A DNA stretch of 5,936 nucleotides, taken from Sedimentisphaerales bacterium (GTDB lineage Bacteria; Planctomycetota; Phycisphaerae; Sedimentisphaerales; SM23-30). Shown in pieces: positions 1-5,090 of the stretch. Numbering within the stretch: position 1 is the stretch's first letter; each line of letters starts with the position of its first letter. The DNA is taken from contig DAOWAK010000094.1 of the NCBI GenBank assembly GCA_030634605.1, positions 1 to 5,936 of the forward strand, given 5' to 3'. Position numbers and translations under genes: made by a program. The notes below the pieces were generated by a model, which saw nothing but the letters and a program-made list of their open reading frames with translations, searched no databases and was not told where the DNA came from.

Positions 1-828
1 ATATTCTCCCAAACTCCCATCAAACCGCTCTGGTAGGCCCAAATCCACGCTCCCCACCCGGATTACCATCCTGTCCGCCACCTTCTTAATCGTTCCGCCC
101 AAAAAATTCATCCCCGGTGTCCCCACAAATCCCGCCACAAACCGATCCGCAGGCCACCGATACACCTCCCCCGGCTCCCCCTCCTGCCGCACCCGACCCT
201 CATCCATCACCACAATCCGCTCGCCCAGGCTCATCGCTTCTTCCTGATCGTGCGTTACATATATAGTTGTCCTGCCCAGCCGCTGATGCAGTTGCTTCAG
301 CTCCGCCCGCATCTCACCACGCATTTTCGCGTCCAGATTACTCAACGGCTCATCAAACAATAACACCTGCGGCTCCCTCACCAGCGCCCGCCCCAACGCC
401 ACTCGCTGCTGCTCACCACCCGATAACTGCCGAGGCTTACGTTTCAGTAACCCCTTTATTCCCAACAGATTAACAGCCTCGCCCACCCGCCGCTCAATCT
501 CCCCCCGGCTCACCTTCCGCATTCGCAAACCAAACGCCAGATTCCCAAAAACCGTCATGTGCGGATACAACGCATAATTCTGAAACACCATCGCCACATC
601 CCGTTCAGATGGCTCAACCGCATTCACGACAGCCCCGCCAATCTCGATTGCCCCCTCGCTGACCTCCTCCAGACCAGCTATCATCCGCAGCGTCGTCGTC
701 TTACCGCAGCCCGACGGCCCCACCAGCACCACAAACTCCCCATCCGACACCTCCAAATCCAGCGAACGCACCGCCTCCACACCCCCCGGATAAACCTTAC
801 TAACCTGACTCAGCCGAACTTCCGCCAT
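1..828 (-). CDS. MalK/UgpC-type sugar ABC transporter ATPase (3' end outside window)
   Basis: ATP-hydrolysing subunit of a binding-protein-dependent importer, acting on the cytoplasmic face of the membrane. The 276 visible residues start MAEVRLSQVSKVYPGG. They carry Walker A GPSGCGKTT (37-45), a Q-loop Gln (83, VFQNYALYPHM), the signature LSGGEQQR (135-142), Walker B VLLFDEP (155-161), the D-loop SNLD (163-166) and the H-loop His (193, VTHDQEEA). After the ATPase core, FVGTPGMNFLGG (234-245) matches the start of the regulatory OB-fold domain of the MalK/UgpC/MsmK family, which transports oligosaccharides or glycerol-3-phosphate. Family members are about 350-390 residues, so roughly a quarter lies beyond position 1. 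The ATG at 828 is chosen because it puts the usual number of residues before Walker A; in-frame GTG (837) and TTG (831) also exist, and the only Shine-Dalgarno is a weak GGGTGA. The partner permeases and the substrate are not visible. The family call is firm; the sugar is unknown. Confidence 0.93.
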   Translation of the reverse strand, partial: MAEVRLSQVSKVYPGGVEAVRSLDLEVSDGEFVVLVGPSGCGKTTTLRMIAGLEEVSEGAIEIGGAVVNAVEPSERDVAMVFQNYALYPHMTVFGNLAFGLRMRKVSRGEIERRVGEAVNLLGIKGLLKRKPRQLSGGEQQRVALGRALVREPQVLLFDEPLSNLDAKMRGEMRAELKQLHQRLGRTTIYVTHDQEEAMSLGERIVVMDEGRVRQEGEPGEVYRWPADRFVAGFVGTPGMNFLGGTIKKVADRMVIRVGSVDLGLPERFDGSLGEY

Positions 829-891
829 CAATTTCACCCAAACGTTTCACGAAAAACATCACATTACAAACCAAAAACCAATCGAATACCA

Positions 892-923
892 CACCGCCAA
901 GCCCCGCTTGGGGTGGTTTTTTT
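892..923 (+). terminator. intrinsic-terminator-like hairpin on the plus strand
   Basis: The stem is CACC-(bulged G)-CCAAG (892-901) paired with CTTGG-GGTG (907-915) around the loop CCCCG, followed by G and seven T (917-923). This is the layout of a Rho-independent terminator for plus-strand transcription. No plus-strand gene lies upstream in the window. If active, it would stop antisense transcription crossing the MalK-type gene before it reached the regulator's promoter. The T-tract is on one side only, so on the minus strand it would simply be a hairpin in the leader. It may also be a member of a dispersed GC-rich palindrome family. Confidence 0.5.
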
Positions 924-930
924 CTTGTAG

Positions 931-947
931 GGCGGGCCATGCCCGCC
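931..947. repeat. GC-rich palindrome, probable dispersed intergenic repeat
   Basis: GGCGGGCCATGCCCGCC is a 7-bp perfect inverted repeat with loop CAT, preceded by GTAG and followed by TTTT on the plus strand. The wording (GTAGGGCGGGCCATGCCCGCC) resembles, from memory, a short repeat seen between genes in many environmental genomes, including planctomycetes. A related palindrome stands at 3174-3191. Function is unknown; the four T make it only a weak terminator candidate. Confidence 0.6.
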
Positions 948-977
948 TTTTCACCAGAACTCCAATTCTGGCAACAA

Positions 978-1006
978 ATTATACCCCAACCACTCTCACC
1001 TAAGAA
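978..1006 (-). promoter_or_regulatory. candidate promoter of the MalK-type ATPase gene
   Basis: Read on the minus strand there is a perfect TATAAT (983-978), 17 bases downstream of TTCTTA (1006-1001), which matches the -35 consensus in only three positions. An A/T tract lies just upstream. It would give a leader of roughly 140 nt before the ATG at 828, containing both palindromes described at 892-947. The strong -10 and ideal spacing support it; the weak -35 and long leader lower confidence. Confidence 0.45.
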
Positions 1007-1053
1007 AAAAAAATATTTTTCCTGTTGACCAGGCCCAAAATATGTCGTACTAT
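1003..1053 (+). promoter_or_regulatory. sigma70-type promoter of the gntR-ABC operon
   Basis: The -35 box TTGACC (1025-1030) and -10 box TACTAT (1048-1053) are separated by exactly 17 bases. The A/T-rich stretch at 1003-1020 lies just upstream of the -35, where an UP element would sit. Transcription should start near 1060, inside the palindrome at 1047-1073, giving a short leader of about 40 nt before the ATG at 1098. This is the best promoter in the window. It stands back-to-back with the minus-strand candidate at 978-1006, the two sharing the A/T tract. Confidence 0.75.
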
Positions 1054-1073
1054 TGTACTAGTACATATAGTAC
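1047..1073. promoter_or_regulatory. GTAC-rich palindromic operator overlapping the -10 box
   Basis: Nested inverted repeats: an inner perfect 12-base palindrome TGTACTAGTACA (1054-1065), flanked by outer arms GTACTAT (1047-1053) and ATAGTAC (1067-1073), with one extra T at 1066. GTAC occurs four times in 27 bases. The element covers the -10 box and the expected start site of the operon that begins with a GntR-family gene 25 bases downstream. YtrA-type GntR proteins bind palindromes and commonly repress their own operon, so autorepression is the natural inference. The binding itself is not shown by sequence. Confidence 0.75.
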
Positions 1074-1097
1074 GCATTAGTTTTTTTCGGAGTTTAA

Positions 1098-1538
1098 ATG
1101 CAATTTAATCTAGATCAATCTTCCGCCCGCCCGGTCTATCAGCAGATCATAGACAGCATTAAACGCGAAATCGCCCTGGGCCGCATCTCAAAAGGCCAGA
1201 AACTTCCCACCGTCCGCCGCCTCGCCGCCCAGCTCATCATCAACCCCAACACCATCGCCAAAGCCTATCGCCAGCTCGAATCCGAAGGCATTATCTCCAC
1301 CCGGCCTGGCTCCGGTGCGTTCGTCGCCCAACTAAACTCCACCCTCAGCCATGCTGTCCGTCAAAAAATCATCACCGAAAAAATCGAATTACTCGCCGTG
1401 GACGCCATTCACATGCAGATAGGTCGGCCAACTTTACAAACCTGGCTTTCAGACACCCTCGATCGCTTCCAGTTTACAACCGCCGAACCAGATAACGATT
1501 CACAACCAAACCCAACAAGTGAGAATCCCAATGACTGA
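1098..1538 (+). CDS. YtrA-subfamily GntR transcriptional regulator
   Basis: DNA-binding regulator of 146 residues. Residues 1-78 form the GntR winged helix-turn-helix: the RPVYQQIIDSIKREIALGRI opening helix (11-30), GQKLPTVRRLAA (33-44), recognition helix region NPNTIAKAYRQLESEGII (49-66), and the wing STRPGSGAFVA (67-77). The remaining about 65 residues are mostly helical. That short tail, instead of an FCD, UTRA or aminotransferase domain, is the mark of the YtrA/YhcF subfamily, which usually controls neighbouring ABC transporters. ATG 1098 has a Shine-Dalgarno CGGAG (1088-1092) at 5-base spacing and gives the canonical N-terminus. The gene is first in the operon, and its last 8 bases overlap the ATPase start (ATGACTGA), implying translational coupling. 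The likely operator is at 1047-1073. The effector is unknown: the short tail has no recognisable ligand-binding domain. Confidence 0.92.
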   Translation: MQFNLDQSSARPVYQQIIDSIKREIALGRISKGQKLPTVRRLAAQLIINPNTIAKAYRQLESEGIISTRPGSGAFVAQLNSTLSHAVRQKIITEKIELLAVDAIHMQIGRPTLQTWLSDTLDRFQFTTAEPDNDSQPNPTSENPND

Positions 1539-2457
1539 AAACGCCGTACAAATTGATAACCTGGTAAAATATTTCGACGGCCGTTGCGTCCTCGACGGCA
1601 TCGACCTCCAAATCCCGCCCGGCTGCATCTACGGATTGCTCGGCCGCAACGGCTCCGGCAAAACCACCATCATTCGCATCCTGCTCGGCCTGGATTCTCC
1701 CACCCGAGGCCAGACCTTGCTCTTTGACCGCAACTCGCTCCAGCTTTCCGCCCACGACCGCAGCCGCATCGGTTACGTCGCCGAAGGCCACCACCTCATC
1801 CAGCATTATCCCGTTGCCAAACTCATCAAACTCGCCCGGGGCCTCGCCCCCCATTGGGACGCTGAACTTTTTGACCACCTTATTAACACTTTCCGCCTGC
1901 CGCTCGACCGCAAAGTCAAAAAACTCTCCACCGGCATGCGGGCCCAGCTCAACCTCGCCCTCGCCCTGGCTGCCAATCCCGAACTGCTCATCCTCGACGA
2001 TCCCACCCTCGGCCTCGACACCATCGTCCGCCGTCAGTTCCTCGAATTAGCCATCGACCTCATCCAGAAGCAAGGCCGCACCATCCTCTTCAGCTCCCAC
2101 ATCCTCAGCGACGTCGAACGCATCGCCGACCGCATCGGCATCCTGCTAGCCGGCAAACTCGTCGTCGATTGCCCGCTCGATCAACTAAAAAACCGCGTCA
2201 AAAAAATCCGCCTCATCTTCCCCCAGTCCGCCCCCACCGACCTCCACCTCACCGACATCGTCAGCCAACAATACGACAACCACGAACTAATCCTCACCGT
2301 CGCCAACTGGAACCAGCAAAAACAAAATTACCTCCAAACCTATAACCCCACCTCCATCACCGAAATCCCCCTCTCCCTCGAAGACATCTTCATCGAATGC
2401 ACCAACCCCAACCCAGCTACCCTGACCATCGAACCTCAAGGAGACCAACCATGCTAA
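1531..2457 (+). CDS. ABC transporter ATPase of the YtrB/ABC-2-associated type
   Basis: Nucleotide-binding subunit of 308 residues, expected at the cytoplasmic face with the next gene's membrane protein. Motifs: Walker A GRNGSGKTT (38-46), a Glu at the Q-loop position (85, GYVAEGHHL), signature LSTGM (132-136), Walker B LLILDDP (152-158), D-loop LGLD (160-163) and H-loop His (190, SSHILSDVERIADR). Residue 157, normally the catalytic Glu, is Asp. The roughly 90 residues after the H-loop form an accessory tail with SLEDIFIE, typical of exporter or ABC-2 partner ATPases rather than importers. ATG 1531 is preferred over the in-frame GTG at 1519 because GTGAGA (1519-1524) makes a Shine-Dalgarno at suitable spacing and the protein then begins MTENAVQIDNLVKYF, the usual N-terminal strand. 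It overlaps gntR by 8 bases and the permease by 7. Regulator linkage suggests a YtrBC-like role; the cargo is unknown. Confidence 0.93.
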   Translation: MTENAVQIDNLVKYFDGRCVLDGIDLQIPPGCIYGLLGRNGSGKTTIIRILLGLDSPTRGQTLLFDRNSLQLSAHDRSRIGYVAEGHHLIQHYPVAKLIKLARGLAPHWDAELFDHLINTFRLPLDRKVKKLSTGMRAQLNLALALAANPELLILDDPTLGLDTIVRRQFLELAIDLIQKQGRTILFSSHILSDVERIADRIGILLAGKLVVDCPLDQLKNRVKKIRLIFPQSAPTDLHLTDIVSQQYDNHELILTVANWNQQKQNYLQTYNPTSITEIPLSLEDIFIECTNPNPATLTIEPQGDQPC

Positions 2458-3092
2458 CTCTAATAAAACGAGAATCCCAGTCTCTCTGCTTATACCTCGC
2501 CCTGCCGGGGCTCGCTTCGATAATCCTGGCTATCTTATTTTACCTCGAAATCGCCCGACGCCACCAGTTCAGCCCTTACAGCCCGATTTCAAATTCCATG
2601 TATGAATTCTTCTGGGTCATCGCTTTCTGTCTGCCTCCGCTCTGCGCCGGCATGGGCCTTTACCAGATGCTCGCCGACCGCACCCACAAAATCTCCGCCT
2701 TCCTGCTCACCCACGCCACCACCCGCAGCCGAATCTTCCTGGCTCGCCTTGCTGTCGGCCTTATCGCTGTGCTGCTGCTCAGCCTTTTCTGGCCCGCTAT
2801 TTTCGCTTTCCTCATAAACAAATACCCTCGTGCCATCCCCGGCGCCATGGAATTTTTTATGCCCCGGCTAATCATCCTAACCATCCTCAACCTCACCTGC
2901 TACAGCCTCGGCATCCTGCTCGGCCTCTATCGTAACATTCGCATCGCTCTGTCTGCCGGCATCTTCCTCACCGCAATATTAATCACCCTGATCGCCATCA
3001 AAGGCTTCACTCTCACCCCCGCCATCCTGCTGCTGCTCATCGCCGCCGCCATCACCCGTACCTGGCAAAAATTTCTGACTCGCCCCCTTTAG
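2451..3092 (+). CDS. six-helix integral membrane protein, putative ABC transporter permease
   Basis: Protein of 213 residues beginning MLTLIKRESQSLCLYL. Hydrophobic segments lie near residues 12-34, 50-72, 97-121, 138-159, 164-183 and 186-203, so six membrane helices, the usual ABC-2-type permease count. The segments between helices 2 and 3 and between 4 and 5 carry Arg/Lys (ADRTHK, TTRSRIFLAR, YRNIR), which suggests those loops are cytoplasmic. No sequence motif identifies the family; the call rests on topology and on translational coupling to the ATPase (ATGCTAA shared, 7-base overlap). ATG 2451 is chosen over the frame's earlier ATG at 2397 because of a strong Shine-Dalgarno AAGGAG (2438-2443) at 7-base spacing and because an earlier start would overlap the ATPase heavily. 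Expected to dimerise in the membrane with two ATPase copies. Its TAG stop shares bases with the Shine-Dalgarno at 3091-3095. Confidence 0.85.
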   Translation: MLTLIKRESQSLCLYLALPGLASIILAILFYLEIARRHQFSPYSPISNSMYEFFWVIAFCLPPLCAGMGLYQMLADRTHKISAFLLTHATTRSRIFLARLAVGLIAVLLLSLFWPAIFAFLINKYPRAIPGAMEFFMPRLIILTILNLTCYSLGILLGLYRNIRIALSAGIFLTAILITLIAIKGFTLTPAILLLLIAAAITRTWQKFLTRPL

Positions 3093-3100
3093 GAGCACAA

Positions 3101-3116
3101 CATGAAACTGCGAAAC
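3101..3116 (+). repeat. direct repeat, copy 1 (CATGAAACTGCGAAAC)
   Basis: Sixteen bases identical to 3384-3399, both spanning an ATG start. Weaker similarity extends upstream: TGGCAAAAATTTCTGACT (3063-3080) against TGGCTAAAATTCTGACT (3354-3370), then AGGA before each ATG. The pair brackets the repeat-filled spacer, as a target-site or tandem duplication would. Confidence 0.9.
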
Positions 3117-3142
3117 TCTCAGACCGACCGATTCGATTTGTC

Positions 3143-3162
3143 ATTCCCGCGAAAGCGGGAAT
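3143..3162. repeat. dispersed palindrome (REP/dRS3-like) with GAAA loop
   Basis: An 8-bp perfect inverted repeat, ATTCCCGC (3143-3150) and GCGGGAAT (3155-3162), closed by a GAAA tetraloop and flanked by GTC and CCAG. It fits the ATTCCC-N8-GGGAAT pattern described for dRS3 in Neisseria, and the longer form is, from memory, widespread in many bacteria as a REP-like unit mobilised by RAYT transposases. No RAYT gene lies in this window. Its conceptual translation gives the familiar FPRKRESS peptide. Confidence 0.8.
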
Positions 3163-3173
3163 CCAGCTGCAAG

Positions 3174-3198
3174 GGTGGGGCTTGCCCCACCGATTTTT
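3174..3198 (+). terminator. palindrome with T-run, possible intrinsic terminator
   Basis: GGTGGGGC (3174-3181) pairs with GCCCCACC (3184-3191) around TT; the run GATTTTT follows. The stable GC-rich stem followed by T5 could end transcription from the gntR-ABC operon upstream of the 567-residue gene. The sequence also looks like a dispersed repeat related to the palindromes at 892-947, so termination may be incidental. Confidence 0.45.
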
Positions 3199-3200
3199 CG

Positions 3201-3357
3201 TTTGTGTTTTTTTGTGCCTTTTGTGGCTATCAAAAATCCGTGAAATCCGTGGTTAAATTTATTAAAAAAATCAGTGTAAATCCGTGTCTAGACCTCTTTG
3301 TGCCTTTGTGGCAAAAATCATTAAAAACCTCTCTGTGAACTCTGTGTCCTCTGTGGC
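3201..3357 (+). repeat. stack of GTG-containing 9-base repeat modules
   Basis: Four successive modules, each made of 9- to 10-base units with GTG at a fixed place. First: TTTGTGTTT, TTTTGTGCC, TTTTGTGGC (3201-3227). Second: AATCCGTGA, AATCCGTGG (3235-3252), then AATCAGTGT and AATCCGTGT (3269-3287). Third: CTTTGTGCC, TTTGTGGC (3296-3312). Fourth: CTCTGTGAA, CTCTGTGTC, CTCTGTGGC (3331-3357). Most modules end in GTGG(C/T) followed by an A-rich stretch. They are non-coding: every frame gives low-complexity peptide. From memory, such strings are frequent between genes in planctomycete and other environmental genomes; function is unknown. Confidence 0.85.
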
Positions 3358-3383
3358 TAAAATTCTGACTTCAGGAAAACCAT

Positions 3384-3399
3384 CATGAAACTGCGAAAC
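3384..3399 (+). repeat. direct repeat, copy 2 (CATGAAACTGCGAAAC)
   Basis: Second copy of the 16-base repeat, carrying the start codon actually used by the 567-residue gene. It is preceded by AGGA (3373-3376) at 8-base spacing, a weaker Shine-Dalgarno than that of copy 1. Confidence 0.9.
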
Positions 3400-5088
3400 A
3401 ATTATTGCATCAAAATCATCACCGTCGGCCTGATAACCCTCACCACCTACCTCATCCTGCTGGGCCTGGCACAACGCACACTCAAAATCACCACCTACGA
3501 AACCCTCCTGAGGGGCAGGCCCCTCAAAGACGCTCTCACCATCACCCCCTCCCAACTGACTCCGGACCTCGACAGCGAACCCAATATCGCCACCCCTTCC
3601 ACACTCCGGGCCAAAGTCGATGAAGGAGCATTCATAGCTGGTTTTGCTGCCCTCGATCCGTTGTTTCTCCCCGAGTGGCCAAATCTCCATCACGTCCATA
3701 AAACGGTTTCCCGCTATGACGAGCGTATCCAGGAAACTAAAATCCAAAACGTAATCACTTCTGTCATCTACTACGATAATTCCCTGAACCTGTTTGTTTA
3801 CGCCGATGTTATTCGTTCCAGCCGTCATGAAAAATGGACTAAAAAAATCCTTGCCTACGCCGGACCCAACGGCATAGCCAAATCACCTGATAAAAAACTG
3901 GGAACCTTCCCAAGCCCGCTTAGCTACTGCCGCAATCTCACCCCTCAACTCTTTGTCTTCGACGAAAACCAGTCCCGCTTCTTCCGCTTCGACTTCGACC
4001 GGATGCAGTTCAAACAAGGTCCCAAACTCACTCCCGATCAATCCTGCTGTAAACTGGGTAACTTCAATTTCAGTTCCGGTATCTCCATATCCTGGCAACC
4101 ACCCACTACAAAAAAATATGTTGACCAGTCTTCAAATTTTTACCCTACCATCCACAAGCATTCTTCGTCCCACGAATCCGATAAAGTCCTCCGCGAAGTG
4201 GACATGGTTCATAGCTTGCAAATTACCGGCTATGATTTCGATCACGCCGACTTCATCCCCATCATCCAGCAAGACCGCCACATTGTCAAACTTGACCCCG
4301 ACACCTTAACCATCACCGACCAACTCGGTTTCTTTTATAATTCGTATTCAATGGATGATATTCTCGCCTACGATCTCAAATTCTTCTTCCGCGAGGATCA
4401 GTACCTCGGCATGGCCGCCGCCTCCATTACCCGCAATTCTAAAGGTGCATCACTGTTGCTCTTTGACATAGATGGCGAAGTTGTGAAAATACCTGCTGAA
4501 AATCCGTACAATCCAAATTCCAATTCCTATACCGAAGCCTATCACAATCTTGCACAAGTACACTTAAGCATCCATAGTCTGGTGCCAAATAAGCCCGGCG
4601 GCCCCTTACTACAGACTACCATGTATCTGCTCGACAACCTCCATCCACCCCTGCTCAGCCTGGCTTCCTGCATTCGCCCTGATCACTTCGACGCCCTCAC
4701 CGCCGAACGCACCATCTTATTTACCCCCAATTCCCTCTCCGCTAGTTTAGTTCGTTATGAAAATGATATCCTGGATATAATATCCATAGTATTTGTAATG
4801 CACAACTTTACTTTGACCCTGGGCGCTTTCCTCGCCTGGCGTATCGTTCGTGATTCCCGTCAGCTGGGCCTGCCTACCCAATTCCGAAAACTCTGGATCA
4901 TCGCTGCCGTCGCCCTGGGTCTGCCCGTTTACATCACCTATCGCCTCACCCGCCCGGCCATCACCCGCGTAACCTGCCCCAACTGCGGCCGCCTCCGCCG
5001 ACCCGATCAGCAAAACTGCGCCAACTGCAACGCCCCCTGGCACCTGCCCGACCTCATACCCCCGACTTGGAAAGTTACCAATCATTAA
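3385..5088 (+). CDS. unrecognised membrane protein with large extracytoplasmic domain and C-terminal zinc ribbon
   Basis: I do not recognise this 567-residue protein. An N-terminal signal-anchor helix (about 10-30, after positive MKLRNNYCIK) is followed by some 430 soluble residues, probably outside the cytoplasm. That part contains strand-rich segments such as LFVFDENQSRFFRFD (189-203), IPIIQQDRHIVKLDP (291-305) and GASLLLFDIDGEVVKIP (354-370), which recall beta-propeller blades without a clear repeat. Two further helices lie near 464-485 and 503-519. Then come four cysteines (531, 534, 545, 548; CPNCGRLRRPDQQNCANC), a zinc-ribbon pattern. The ATG at 3385 has AGGA 8 bases upstream and gives the signal anchor. 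A former start just after the permease (see 3091-3338) implies original membership of the gntR-ABC operon, so an accessory or sensor role for the transporter is plausible. Parts of the middle use more A/T-rich codons than the two ends. From memory only, phrases such as YAGPNG and LAYDLKF...YLGMAAASITR resemble hypothetical planctomycete proteins. Confidence 0.85.
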   Translation: MKLRNNYCIKIITVGLITLTTYLILLGLAQRTLKITTYETLLRGRPLKDALTITPSQLTPDLDSEPNIATPSTLRAKVDEGAFIAGFAALDPLFLPEWPNLHHVHKTVSRYDERIQETKIQNVITSVIYYDNSLNLFVYADVIRSSRHEKWTKKILAYAGPNGIAKSPDKKLGTFPSPLSYCRNLTPQLFVFDENQSRFFRFDFDRMQFKQGPKLTPDQSCCKLGNFNFSSGISISWQPPTTKKYVDQSSNFYPTIHKHSSSHESDKVLREVDMVHSLQITGYDFDHADFIPIIQQDRHIVKLDPDTLTITDQLGFFYNSYSMDDILAYDLKFFFREDQYLGMAAASITRNSKGASLLLFDIDGEVVKIPAENPYNPNSNSYTEAYHNLAQVHLSIHSLVPNKPGGPLLQTTMYLLDNLHPPLLSLASCIRPDHFDALTAERTILFTPNSLSASLVRYENDILDIISIVFVMHNFTLTLGAFLAWRIVRDSRQLGLPTQFRKLWIIAAVALGLPVYITYRLTRPAITRVTCPNCGRLRRPDQQNCANCNAPWHLPDLIPPTWKVTNH

Positions 5089-5090
5089 AA

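Larger units (their letters stand above)
3091..3338 (+). other. displaced start of the 567-residue gene, now opening a junk 78-codon frame
   Basis: AGGAG (3091-3095), overlapping the permease stop, stands 6 bases before an ATG (3102) that begins MKLRN, the same five codons that begin the gene at 3385. From the sixth codon the frame runs through repeat DNA (SFPRKRESS, then low-complexity translations of GTG nonamers) until TGA at 3336-3338. The two starts are 283 bases apart, so the frames differ. The 78-residue product has no protein-like character, and SFPRKRESS is the typical translation of a dispersed palindrome. I read this as a relic translation start, not a gene. Ribosomes may nevertheless still use it because the initiation signals are intact. 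Confidence 0.75.

Noticed and set aside
559..930. Plus-strand open frame of 123 codons (and a shorter one at 267-473)
   Set aside because: These are the antisense of the MalK-type ATPase; their composition (His, Arg, Pro rich) is not protein-like and no Shine-Dalgarno stands out.
1519..1530. GTG at 1519 as start of the ABC ATPase
   Set aside because: It would add MRIP before MTENAVQ and consume the GTGAGA that serves as Shine-Dalgarno for the ATG at 1531, which gives the normal family N-terminus.
1474..2024. Minus-strand frames opposite the gntR and ABC ATPase genes
   Set aside because: They are shadows of well-supported plus-strand genes with clear motifs; no independent initiation signals or domains.
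3201..3357. CRISPR array
   Set aside because: The units are only 9-10 bases, contiguous and of several kinds; there are no unique spacers of 30-odd bases and no cas genes.
3101..3399. Complete insertion sequence
   Set aside because: Direct repeats bracket the segment, but there is no transposase frame and no terminal inverted repeats at the ends, so at most it is a non-autonomous element or a duplication plus repeats.
3271..3828. Minus-strand frame of 185 codons across the repeat spacer into the 567-residue gene
   Set aside because: Its C-terminal part (ATEDTEFTERF, ATKAQRG) is the typical translation of GTG nonamer repeats on the reverse strand, and the rest is antisense to a better frame.
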